A DNA stretch of 64,000 nucleotides from Ichthyophis bannanicus. Taxonomy: Eukaryota > Chordata > Amphibia > Gymnophiona > Ichthyophiidae. The position numbers and the translations under genes are program-made. Below the pieces are notes generated by a model. That model made no database searches, was not told the origin of the DNA, and saw only the letters and a program-made list of their open reading frames with translations. Shown here in pieces: positions 41,196-51,639 of the stretch. Positions within the stretch are counted from its first letter, which is position 1; each line of letters opens with the position of its first letter. Location of the stretch: NCBI GenBank assembly GCA_033557465.1, contig CM066033.1, forward strand, positions 710,011,637 through 710,075,636, in the 5' to 3' direction.

Positions 41196-44150
41196 GGTGT
41201 TGAAGTACTCTGTGAATAGGCAGGATTTTAGTACTTTCTGAAGTCCACACTATCTGAAATTGCTCTAGGGTGAGAATGGAAGGAGTTCCAGAGCGCTGGG
41301 GTATAGTATTCAAACACTCTGTGGAGCACTGTTTGAGAGGCGCACGTCGGTGTGATCATTGAAAGGGTGTTTAGGTGCTGTTTCCTCCTTGCTCTAGTGT
41401 CGGGAACCCTTTTGACCGTCACTTTTAGACATTAAGTGGACTGACTGTGTAGTATCTTAAATGCCAGCATTATGGCCTTGAATTTTATTTGTAAACGTAT
41501 GGGGAGCCAGTGAAGGGCTTCTAAGATGGGGGTGATATGATCATGTTTTTTGCTACTGTGATTAATCAAGCTACCATGTTTTGAGCCAGTTAAAGAGTTT
41601 GGATTGCACATTTGGGCAGACCTTGGAGAATTATGTTGCAGTAATCTAATTGCAGTGTTATTATTGCCTGGCACACAGATCAAAAGTGATTTTGATCGAA
41701 TATGGGTCATAGGTTCTGAAGGATTTTCATTTTGCAGTAGGCTTTGGAGGTCGTTTTACTCATGTGGGATCGGAAATTGAGCCTTTGATCAAGGATTACT
41801 CCCAGGTATCTTACTTCACTCTTCACTGGAAATGGTCTGTTTCCAATTAGTAGACTCTGTGGTAGGTTGAATGTGATCTCTCTTGTGATTATCAGGGCTT
41901 CGGATTTATTGTAGTTAATTGTTAGGTTGCGTTGGGCTAGCCATTATGTGACTGCCATTGTGCAAGAGGAGATGGAGTAATCTGGATTCTTGATGTTAAA
42001 CGAGGAGTATATCAGGTTGTCGGCGTATAGATGGTATTTTATGCTATGCTCCTGTATAACTTTGCAGACTTGCTGAATGTATATGTTAAACAGGAAGGCC
42101 GATCGTGCAGAGCCTTGAGGAAGTCCTTGATGAAGTGGGAATGGTCTTGAGATGCGTACTTGATCTTGATTTGAGTCTTCCTCTCGGAAAGATAGGAGTA
42201 AAACCAGGTCAGCGGGGTGTCGCTTATTCCTATTTCCGACAATCTGTACAGGAGTATGGAGTATATTATTGAATCAAATGCAGAAATAATGTCTATGAAT
42301 ATGAGTATGAAGCCTTGCTTGGTGTTTTCAAACCCTTTAAGGACTGTGTTTATTAGGGATGTTAATAAGGTTTCAACCCCGTGAAACTCGCTGAATCCGT
42401 GTTATTGGGGATCAAGCAGGCTGGTTGAGTTTATGTAATCTTGAAGTTGACATTGTACTGTCTTTTTGATTATCTTGGCTAGTGAAGGTATTCTAGATAT
42501 GAGACGATATGAGGATGGAGAGTTAGGGTCCACTGAGGTGCTCTTTACAAGTGGTCTTATAGATGAGGTCTTTAGCTGTGGTGGCATAAATCCTTGTGAA
42601 AGGGATAAAATTTATAATTCTACAAAGTGTCTGTGCTAGCTCTTGGGATATCCTCTTTATCCAGTTGGTGGGGCAGGGGTCAAGAGGGGATGTGGTTGTA
42701 TTCAGGGATTTTAGAAGGTTGATGCAGTAATCCTCGGTGATCGAATAGAAGATGTTCAAATCTTTGAAGTATTCGGTTTGAACTTTGGAGTAAGGGTTTG
42801 GTTTAGCAAAAGGGTAATATAGGTTAATTTACTCTGGAGATGAGATGCAAATGCTTCTGGGGTTATTGAGTCTGAGACTTGGCTTTGGGGAGATATGGTT
42901 AGATCTTTTACTATTGCGAATAGCTCTCTAAGTCAATTTAGAGATCTTATGATGTTCATGTGATGTTTCTATTGGGTCAAAATTTGTCTTTTGGCTTCCC
43001 GCTACTTCAATCTGTACTCCTGTTGATCTGTTTGATGTTTAGTTCTTCGCCATCTTCTTTCTAGTCTTCATAGTTTGAGCTAAGCTTGTTTTATGTCGGG
43101 TGAGTACCATGGGGCTTTGTATTCCCATCGAGAAGTACTTGGCTTTAGGTGTGCAAGGGCAGCTGGTGATATGGCGTTGTTCCAGTTTGTTATTAGGGTC
43201 TGAGGTGCTGGTGTCTAGCTTGGATAGTAATTGTATGAGTAGAGAGTCCTTGTCAAATTCTTTGAAGCGTTGTCTGGTAGGGGTGGGATTGATTGGGAAT
43301 TTGAAGGATATCATATGATGATCTGACTAGGGTACTGGGGTTACTTGATAATCAATGCAAGAGTTGGGGGAAGTGGAGATTAGACTTTAAGAATACTAGG
43401 TCAAGAGTATTAACTCCATTATGTGTCTGAGTTTCGATGATTTGAGAGAGGTCCAATGCGATTAACGTGTCAAGGAATGCTGATGCTTGGGCGGAGGATA
43501 AAGTGTCCAAATTGAAGTCTCCTAGAATTACTGGATGGCTGTCTTTGTTGGAATAGTTGGCTGCTAGCTCTATTATGTAGGAGAGGTCACCAAGGTCAGA
43601 AGATGGGGCTCTATATATTAGGCATATCGTTAGTTCTTTACACTCCAGGGTTATGATGTTTAGTGTGGAAGTTGAATGGGTGCTGGCAACCTTTAGGTTT
43701 AGTTGCTTATTTGATAGGATGAAGGTGCCTCCACCCCTGCGTCGTGCCCTGGGGCAGTGATTTAAGTCCATTGTTGGAGGGGTGAGTTGATTTAAAAGCA
43801 CGTTGTTTGAGTCGGTCAGCCATGATTCCGTTATACACATTATGTCCACTTCCTGATTATTCACAGAGTGTTATCGTGTGAATTTTGTTGAGGATAGAGC
43901 GAGCATTTATTAGGGAGCACCTGACTGAATGAGTTTGCTGTATACATCTTGTTATGTGTACTTGCAGAATTTCTTGTGTGTATGTGGATAAGGCGATGTG
44001 GTCTTTTATGAGAGTGTGGGTGCCTCATGTCCGCAGTTAGTTGTCTGGGTCTACAGAGAATTAGAATTGAGCTAGTTCATATATCTGTTGCTTTGGATGG
44101 TCTTAATAATAGAGATGATAGAAGGGAGAGGAGAAGGGTGGTTTGTATCC
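41196..44150 (-). mobile_element. L2-type LINE, long copy lacking its 3' tail
   Basis: Minus strand from about 44130: SVRCSLINARSILNK, the endonuclease, linker, palm and C-terminal blocks down to VDFRKY at about 41230. The copy stops inside the coding end with no 3' UTR or AAAT tail, so the junction with DIRS A2 at about 41195 is a deletion or recombination point rather than an insertion end. Many frameshifts and stops. Confidence 0.7.
41228..43864 (-). pseudogene. L2 endonuclease-reverse transcriptase, degenerate
   Basis: The endonuclease at 43864-43352 is open: VDIMCITESWL, RARRRGGGTFILS, ICLIYRAPSSD, HPVILGDFNLDTL and TQTHNGVNTLDLVF. The reverse transcriptase follows in pieces: SIRPLVKSTSVDPNSPSSYR then LISRIPSLAKIIKKTVQCQL (about 42560-42440), GISDTPLTWFYSYLSERKTQ (about 42230), ITPILEALHWLPIRLQIKF (about 41540-41480) and RVFEYYTPALWNSFHSH (about 41310). 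The endonuclease His and Asp of GDFN are visible; the polymerase is dead. Confidence 0.75.
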
Positions 44151-44169
44151 ACTTCATTTCTACTATACG

Positions 44170-45130
44170 TCCTGTGGCCTGTTTCCACTGTGTGGATAGG
44201 GTCCACTGGGCTGCTCACATGTGGAGGCGAGCATAGGGAACTACATGAACTGAGCATGCCATGTGTCCCAGTAACTGTAGCAGTTCTAGGGCAGTTAGGG
44301 AGGATTTTCCTGCTGCTTGATAAGCTAGTTGCACTATGCGAAGACACCGGGCCTGTGAAAGGAAAGCCCTTGACTGTTTGGTATCTAAATCTGAACTCCA
44401 GAGACTGGGAAGGAACCAGTTGGGATTTTGGGAAGTTTATTACCAATCCCAAGTATTGGAGGATTCGCATTGTGCGAGACAGTGCAGAGCTGGCTTCTGT
44501 AACCATGGGGGCTCGAATGAGCCAGTTGTCGAAGTAAGAGAAGACAAATATCCCTAGGGTTCGCAGGAATGCAGCTACTACTGCCATGCATTTCGTGCGG
44601 AAGCCAGACCAAAGGGAAGAACCCTGTATTGGAAGTGTTTTCCCTTGAAAAGGAATCATAAGAATTTCCTGTGATCTGGATGGATCAGAATGTGATTATA
44701 TGCATCCTTTAAGTATAGAGAGCAAAACCAATCCTGGCTTTGAAGGTACAGCAGAAGAGTTCCCAGAGAAATCATTTTGAACTTCTCTCGGAACAGGTAT
44801 TTGTTCGATTCTCTGAGGTCTAGACTGGTCTGTGTCCCCCTGGTTTTTTTGGAATAAGAAAATAGGGGGAGTAGAACCCTGTACCCTGTTGGAGAATGGG
44901 TACTTCCTCTATTGCCTCTTGGGCAAAAGGTGTTGAGACCTCGTGATCCAGCAGATTGTCTGCAGAGGTTTTGGAACTGAACTGCCTTATGATTGTAGGA
45001 GGGGGCATGCTGTGAAAATGAAACTTGTACCCGTCTCCTACAATGGACAGAGTCCAATTTTCTGCTGTTATTTGGTGCCATCTGTTGGCAAAATGACACA
45101 GCCTGCCTGAAATATTTAGGGGTTCTGGAC
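44170..45130 (-). pseudogene. DIRS B2 reverse transcriptase, partial
   Basis: Blocks: FYSPYFLIPKKPGGHRPV, DLRESNKYLFREKFKMISLG, FCSLYLKDAYNHILIHPDHR, GFRTKCMAVVAAFLR, and FVFSYFDNWLIRAP, where the DD pair reads DN. LVINFPKSQLVPSQSLEF follows. The RNase H is lost at the truncation. Several frames are used. Confidence 0.75.
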
Positions 45131-45159
45131 CCCTCAGAGGCAGGAAGGCTAAGCTCTCT

Positions 45160-46960
45160 AGGAAGGAGTCAAAGCCCTTGAGGGGGCTGAACCTGCGGAG
45201 CTGGTTGAGCTCTCAGGCCTTTTGCCTTCTTCTGCTGTCTGAATTGCTGTTGCCCCCCCCTTTGGGCAACTTGACCATGTGCTTGGCTTTGCTGAGTATA
45301 GGATGGATAAAACTTCCTCTTTTTGCTGAAAGAGGGTTTTTTATAGGGTTTCTTTTTGGCTGAAGTGGCTGTAGATTTTGACAATCTATCTAAGGTGATA
45401 TTGTCAGCATCTATCTCATTAGCCTTTTCCTGCCAATTCTTGCCAGAGGTTTTCTCCTGTGCAAGGGATGTTGCCTAATTTATCCTGTACCCAAATCTCC
45501 AAGTCTGATGCCTGAAGCCAGGCAATCCGTCATGCACCAATGGCAATAGCAGAGCTGCACGATTTACAAACTTGGAGACATCTTGAGCATGCCTGACAAG
45601 AGTAAGGAAGTCTTGTCGTCTGTCATTTGGGAGAAGTGGGCTCATAAGCTCCAAATCTCCTGTGATCTCTTTGAGGAACATTTCATATATAAAATATATG
45701 AGCTAATCCTAGCTGAAAGCATGGAAGCCTGAAAAGTTTGACGCCCAAAATCATCAAGAGTCCTGCATTCACGACCTAGAGGACTGGATGCATGTGTCTC
45801 TGCACTTTTCATCCTACGCATGGCTGACTTCACTACCACTGAATGGTGTGGCAGCTGAGTCTTTTGGAATCCAGGACATGGTGGAACGCGATACATATCA
45901 AGTCTCCTAGAATGAGGAGATGTGGTAAAAGGTGTCTCCCACATTCTGAGCATCAAGTCATGAAGAATTTCATGAATGGGCAGAGTGGCTGCCTCCTTTG
46001 GAGCTTTAGGATATTGGAGAATTTCCAATTCCTTTGCTCTAGGTTCCTTTTCAAGAGCTACTGTGATTGAAAGGCCTTTGGCAACATCACAAATAAAATC
46101 CTGAAAAGACATGTCCTCCGGAGGTGACATTCTGCGTTGGGGAGAAGAGTCTTCCGGAAGAAACACTCAGGTACCGGCAGAATTATCAGAGTCATCAGAA
46201 TCGGAAGATTCAAAGTATCTCTGATCACGATGTTCATGCAAAGCACGGTCCCGGTATCGATCGAAGTCGGTACCAAGTTGATCCGGTACCGATCTTTCGA
46301 TGCCGGCCAAGATGGCATGGAAAACATTCTCACCAGGGCCGGTACAGTCGGTGCTGGTACCGGTATGTGTTCCTGTGCCAGTACCGGCATCGGTACCGGT
46401 TCCCGTTGAACCATTCGTGTCAACGGTACCGCAGCTGTAAGGAGAGCTGCAATACTGTGCTCGAAAGCGAGGAATCTCTGGTCTATCGACACTGCCAATG
46501 CCTGGGTATCATACTGGTGAAGACGGCCGGGACCCCTGAGCATGGCACCAGTAGTTCTGCCGAGGCCTCGAGAACATCCTGGAACCCCGTTGATGCTTTA
46601 GAGGCCAAAGCCTCCCGCCGGGGCTGTTTTTCCGGTGTGGTTCCCTCAAGGGCAATGCCAATGGCCTCTCGATGCTTCACAGGAGAGCTACCCTTTCAGG
46701 ACCGGCTTTTATGTTTAGTTACCTGAGATCCATGGGAGGAAGAAGAGGCTCTTGAAGACGTCGATGCAATGGACCTGGCATCCAAAGAAAAGAGGGTACC
46801 GAGCTTTGAAACCCGGTTCTATCTTCCTCTTTTAGTCATCCCCATACAAGAGAGAGACTCAGATGGAGAATGGTCAGGGCCTAAACATTTGAGACACCAA
46901 TCATGGGTGTCGGTGACGGAAATGGTACCGCCACACTTAGTACATTTTTTTTTTTAAACC
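45160..46960 (-). pseudogene. DIRS B2 gag-like gene, degenerate
   Basis: The N-terminal zinc-ribbon-like part is at about 46940-46880 (CGGTISVTDTHDWCLKCLG-like reading across the frame). A valine-proline-rich stretch covers about 46440-46240, where the DNA is a string of GGTACC/GGTACCG units. The conserved helical part is at 46166-45642 (SPPEDMSFQDFICDVAKGLS, LPHHSVVVKSAMRRMKSAE, RECRTLDDFGRQTFQASML). The basic C-terminus is at 45384-45169 (KKKPYKKPSFSKKRKF). Multiple frameshifts. Confidence 0.7.
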
Positions 46961-47371
46961 ACTAGCTGGTTTTTCAATCTTTAAGGAAAAATGGGGCCTA
47001 ATGCCCAAAATGGCGCCTAGCACCAAAGAAGAAAGGTTTCTGAAGAGAAACAGTTGAGAAGTATAGATTTTATTTTTTTTTTAAAGAAAAGAACCGGTGG
47101 TACCGGTAGGCGTCGTGCAGAGGCAAACGCGACCACAAGAAAACAAGTTTAAAGTAGAAAATTTTCTGCGGTGACAAGGTATGTGTCCTGTCGGCTCCAC
47201 GGAAAACGAAGAACTGAAGAGGGACAGTTGGAAAGGCAGCGCGCATGTGCTGAGGGATGCTCCCAAAAGCGTTCCTATTGGATGCTGGGGAGCGTTCCCG
47301 CTCAGGCTCCATTGGTACCGATACCCATATGTGAAGACTACATTCCTGCTTCTTCCTGGAGATATAGCTTT

Positions 47372-47660
47372 ACAAGGGACCTACCTAAATGAAGCACTTG
47401 TGAGTGCAGTGCTATCTACTAGCGCCAAGGCTGGTAGTTCTCCTGTTTAGATTGAGTCTTAAAAATTTGATTGACTTGAGCAGGGAAGCAAGCAGAAGTT
47501 CTGACTTCCTCTACAGAGTGTGATGTCAATCAGGGATTCTGATGGCGTGTGTGTCTCCAATGCAGGTTGAAACCGCCTATGTTGGTTGGTGCTTCGGGTC
47601 TGATTCCTCACAGTATGTGTCAGTGCTGAGAGACTAAGTGAGAGCTCTCCGGGCAAGAAC
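47372..47660. other. Unassigned sequence between DIRS B2 and an L1
   Basis: No open frame or terminal repeat recognised. It may include decayed flank of the L1 promoter that begins near 47660. Confidence 0.4.
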
Positions 47661-47729
47661 TGAGTGATGGAGACAGTTTTCCAACTATGGCCGCCTCAGG
47701 TCCCTGCCTAAGGGCCACGCCAAAGAACG

Positions 47730-47985
47730 GTGCAGTTCTTTTGAGCCTGTGCAGTAGCGGTGGGATCAGCTCCTATTGGCTCCTTGGTACAGGTGGTGTC
47801 TGAGCAGCTCCGATTGGCTTGGGTCAGCAATCAGGAGGGTTTTAGGCCTCTCAGTTGCAGGCCTGACCTGATCAGGAGCTGTTTGGAAGAGAAAGGCACG
47901 TTTTCTTCAGAGCAGTTTTTTTGAGCCTGTGCAGCAGCAGTGGAAATAGCTCCATTAGCTCCTTAGTGCAGGTGGTGTCTGTCCC
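47730..47985 (+). repeat. Two 180-bp-spaced repeats in the L1 5' UTR
   Basis: GCAGTTCTTTTGAGCCTGTG near 47732 recurs as GCAGTTTTTTTGAGCCTGTG near 47912, followed in both by a GTGG...AGCTCC...TTAGTGCAGGTGGTGTCTG-like stretch. TTGAGCCTGT is at 47741 and 47921, a spacing of exactly 180. This resembles tandem promoter monomers of some L1 families. Confidence 0.55.
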
Positions 47986-48247
47986 TGCAGAGATGCCACG
48001 AGATGCAGCAGGTGATTCTCCCGCGCTGAAAGTGCAGCAGCACTGACCCGGAAATGGAAACCGGGTGTTGGGGTCAGTAGCTGTGATTTCCGTTGCAGTG
48101 TGGGCCACAGAAGAGCTCCCCTCGAATCTTCGACCCCTGGATTCATCATCGGGTATTCCTGGGATGGACAGCTGTGTTAAGTTGGTGAGACCAGATGTGT
48201 TTGCTATGCAGAGCTTGTGGGAAGCACGGTTTAAAATGGAGAAAGCA

Positions 48248-48420
48248 GTTACTTACCTGTAACAGGTGATCTCTGGGAACAGCAGGAATTAGTCCTCACA
48301 TATGGGTACGTCGGTACCGATGGAGCCTGTGCGGGAAAGCTCCCCAGCTTCCCAAAAGGAAAGCTTTTGGGGCCTCCCACTGCGCATGCACGCTGCCTTC
48401 CCGCCTTCCTGACCAACTCT
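48248..48420 (+). repeat. Left inverted terminal repeat of DIRS B3
   Basis: After a unique outer end, the segment from ACTAATTCCTGCTG-type sequence through GGTACGTCGGTACCGATGG to CACTGCGCATGCACGC is the inverse of about 53700-53846. It is followed by a GA-rich spacer (48440-48480) and the internal complementary region. Confidence 0.8.
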
Positions 48421-48499
48421 CCTCAGTTCGAGTTTAAAGTTGAGACAATAGAGAGAGGAAAGGAAGAGAGAGAGAGATACAACTCCTAGGGGAGGTGGG

Positions 48500-48610
48500 T
48501 GGGTTCTGAGGACTAATTCCTGCTGTTCCCAGAGATCACCTGTTACAGGTAAGTAACTGTGCTATCTCCAGGAACAAGCAGGAATAAGTCCTCACATATG
48601 GGGACTCCCT
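48500..48610 (-). repeat. Internal complementary region of DIRS B3
   Basis: GATCACCTGTTACAGGTAAG (inverse of the left end) runs into TATCTCCAGGAACAAGCAGG and CCTCACATATGGGG (inverse of the right end). This shows both element ends joined in opposite orientation inside the element. Confidence 0.75.
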
Positions 48611-49865
48611 AGCTGAGATGCCCGGGAGATCTCCTGAAGGGTATGAGACCCTGAAAGGTTCCTCATCTTCCTATGGATCTCAGGCATCCATTCAGGGAAG
48701 GTGGGCTGGAGTTGTTCAAGAATGGAACAGGTGTCCGAGGACAGCCTGACCAAACAAGACATCCCGGCGGGAGTCCTTGTCCAAACAGTAATGGGCTGTA
48801 AAGGTATGAACCGAGGCCCAGGTGGCTGCTCGACAGATCTGTCAATGGACACAGAGTTTAGATGAGCCATAGAGGAGGCCATGGCCCTCACATTGTGAGC
48901 GGTGACATGGCCCTCCAGAGAAAGGTTCTTACTCTGGTAAGCAAGAGAGATACACTGAGCAATCCAATTGGACAGTGTTCTTTTAGAGACTGGAAGTCCT
49001 AAATGAGAAGGATCAAAAGCAACAAAAAGCTGAGAAGACTTTCGATGTTGCTGTGTCCTGTTGAGGTAAAAGGCAAGAGCTCTTTTACAATCTAGATGCA
49101 TGAGGAGCTGGAAAAAAGACAGGTAAATATACCTCTTGATTAAGATGAAAAGGGGAGACCACTTTAGCCAAAGTGGGGATTGGTCCTAAGGACTACCTTA
49201 TCATGATGGAACCATGTATAAGGTGGATTAGCCACTAGAGCTTGCAGTTCACTGATACGGCGAGCTGAGGTGACTGCAATAAGAAAAATAACCTTCCAGG
49301 AAAGAAATTTCAAGGAGGTAGTGGCTAAGGGTTCAAAGGGTGGCTTCATAAGCTGACCAAGAACCAAGTTTAAGTCCCATGCCACCGGAGGAGGTCGAAT
49401 GGGAGGTTTAGTTAAGGTTAGGCCTCTCATGAATCTTGCAATAAGAGGATGAGAGGAAACAGGTTGTCCATTGATGGGCTTAAGGGATGCTGCAATCGCA
49501 CTCAAATGGACCCTTACTGAATTCGTTTTGAGTCCTGCATTGGAGAAATGCAGGAGATATTCCAAAAGAGAATTCAAAGGAAGTGCTAGAGGGTTAAGAC
49601 CCTTTTGAGCACACCAAATGGAAAATCGTTTCCATTTAAAAGCATAAGAACGCCTAGTGGAAGGTTTCCTAGAGGCATGGAGGATATCCTTCACTTGCTG
49701 CGAAAGATTGAAGTGTTGAAGGTCTAGGCCTTCAGTAACCAAGCTCTGAGGTGAAGGGACTTGGGGTTTGGGTGACACAAAGTCCCCTCCTCCTGAGACA
49801 GAAGGTCTGGAGCCGCTACCAAGTCCAGGGAGGGGGCTTGGGAGAGATGCAGAAGTAGAGGGTAC
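48592..49865 (-). pseudogene. DIRS B3 tyrosine recombinase
   Basis: Core-binding domain: LSQQVKDILHASRKPSTRRS, YAFKWKRFSIWCAQKGLNPL, TNSVRVHLSAIAASLKPING. Catalytic domain: FLIAVTSARRISELQAL (first Arg), then a frameshift after VVLRTNPHFG (about 49165), a 26-base deletion relative to B4 near 49100, then DCKRALAFYLNRTQQHRKSS, FDPSHLGLPVSKRTLSNWI, GHVTAHNVRAMASSMAH (H-x-x-R). One base is missing at about 48840, which destroys the ATWASVLTFTAHYCLD tyrosine segment that B4 keeps. The first half is in frame with the RT-RNase H. Confidence 0.85.
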
Positions 49866-51571
49866 CACAATTGGCATGGCCAGAGTGGAGCTATGAGGAT
49901 CATGGACCCTTGATCCCTTTGAAGTTTGAACAGAGTCTTGGGAATCAAAGGAATGGGTGGAAAGGCATATAGGAAGCCCTGACCCCAATGAAAGAGGAAG
50001 GCATCCTTGGCCTGAACTCCCTGACACGGAATCCTGGAACAGAACCGGGGAAGTTTGGCATTCCACGGACTTGCAAAGAGGTCTATGTCCGGGGTCCCCC
50101 ATTTCTGGAAGATTCTGAGTACCTGATCCATGTGTAGGGTCCATTCGTGTGGAAGCAGAACTCGACTGTCTGTCTGCCCAAGAGTTTTGGATTCCTGGAA
50201 GATATACTGCCAGGAGATGAATTTGATGCTCTCTGGCGAAGGCCCATAATCTTAGAGCTTCGTTGCAAAGCGACAGAGAACCAGTCCCTCCTTGTTTGTT
50301 TATGTAAAACATGGCTACTTGATTGTCCGTATGAATAAGGACCGTCATGTTGCTGAGGAGGTTATGAAAAACTCTGAGAGCTAGAAAGATTGCTCGAAGT
50401 TCCAAGTGGTTGATATGAAGGGTGGTCTCCTGTGGGGACCAAGTGCCCTGAGTGGAGAGATCTTGAAGATGAGCTCCCCAACCTGTTTGGGAGGCATCTG
50501 TTGTGAGGGTTGCTTGGGGCAACAATGGTTGAAAGGGGGCCCCCAACAACAGATTTTGAGTGGACATCCACCATTGGAGAGACCAAAAGAGACGTTTGGA
50601 GTTTGCTATTTGGTCTGAGAGAGCTCCTGATGCTTGAGTCCACTGGGTGGACAAAGTCCATTGAGCTGCTCTCATATGTAGGCGAGCATAGGGCACCACA
50701 TGTACTGTGGAGGCCATGTGGCCTAATAGTTGTAGCATCTCCCTGGCAGTCAAGTGGCTTCTGGACTGAGTCTGGGAGGCTAAGTGCACTAGACGTTGGC
50801 AACGGGCCTGAGGAAGATAGGCCCTTGCAGTGGTGGTATCCAACCAGGCCCCTATGAATTCCAGGGACTGAGTAGGGGCGAGCTGAGACTTTGGCAGATT
50901 GATCACAAGTCCCAGATACTGCAGAATGCGTCTGGTGCGATCCAGGGACGTCTGAGCCTCGGACTGAGATGGAGCTCGGATGAGCCAGTCGTCCAGGTAT
51001 GGGAAAACAAAAATTCCCAGGGCTCGTAGAAATGCAGCTACTATTGCCATGCATTTGGTAAATACCCTTGGAGCAGAGGCTAGACCGAAGGGAAGTACTC
51101 TGTATTGGAAATGTTTTCCCTGGAACAGAAACCGTAGGAATTTCCTGTGGGATGGATGGATGGATGAGTATATGTGTGTACGCATCCTTGAGATCTAGAG
51201 AACAAAGCCAATCCTGACTCTGTAGGTATGGAAGGAGAGTACCTAGAGAAAGCATCTTGAATTTCTCCTTGCATAGGAATTTGTTTAATTCTCTGAGATC
51301 TAGAATAGGTCTGTACCCCCCTGTTTTCTTGGGAATAAGAAAATAAGGGGAGTAAAACCCTGACCCCTGTTGAAGAAGAGGAACCTCTTCTATTGCCCTT
51401 TCGGCGAGAAGGGTGGTCACCTCCTGACCTAACAGGTTCAGGAGAGAAGGGGGAGAATTGAAACATCTCACCATGGTATGGGGAGGAAGGCTGGAGAAAT
51501 GTAGTTTGTAGCCCTCTCTGATGATAGAGAGAGTCCATTGTTCTAATGGATTTGCTCCCATCTGGGAGCAA
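49866..51571 (-). pseudogene. DIRS B3 reverse transcriptase-RNase H
   Basis: First frame (51561 on): EQWTLSIIREGYKLHFSSLP, FYSPYFLIPKKTGGYRPILD, LDLKDAYTHILIHPS. A shift follows at about 51150-51165 where a GGAT unit is repeated once more than in B4. Second frame: HRKFLRFLFQGKHFQYRVLP, FGLASAPRVFTKCMAIVAAF, VFPYLDDWLIRAP (active DD), LVINLPKSQLAPTQSLEFIG, then RNase H LTTDASQTGWGAHLQ, INHLELRAIFLALR, LIHTDNQVAMFYINKQGGTG and NSWADR. All four RNase H acidic positions are visible. From 51185 the frame stays open for 673 codons into the recombinase. Confidence 0.85.
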
Positions 51572-51639
51572 AATGAGTTAACCTTCCTGGAATGGTGAGT
51601 GGCTCTGGATGTTTTAGAGCCAGAAAGGTTAAGTTCTCT

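Larger units (their letters stand above)
44160..47371 (-). mobile_element. DIRS-type retrotransposon, family B, copy B2 (3' truncated)
   Basis: The right terminal repeat (about 47160-47371) has TCTGCGGTGACAAGG, the CTCCACGGAAAA block, GGATGCTGGGGAGC and CCCATATGTGAAGACT, ending in TTCTTCCTGGAGATA. The minus strand holds gag and part of the reverse transcriptase-RNase H. The recombinase and left end are missing; sequence changes to the L2 at about 44150-44170. Confidence 0.75.
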
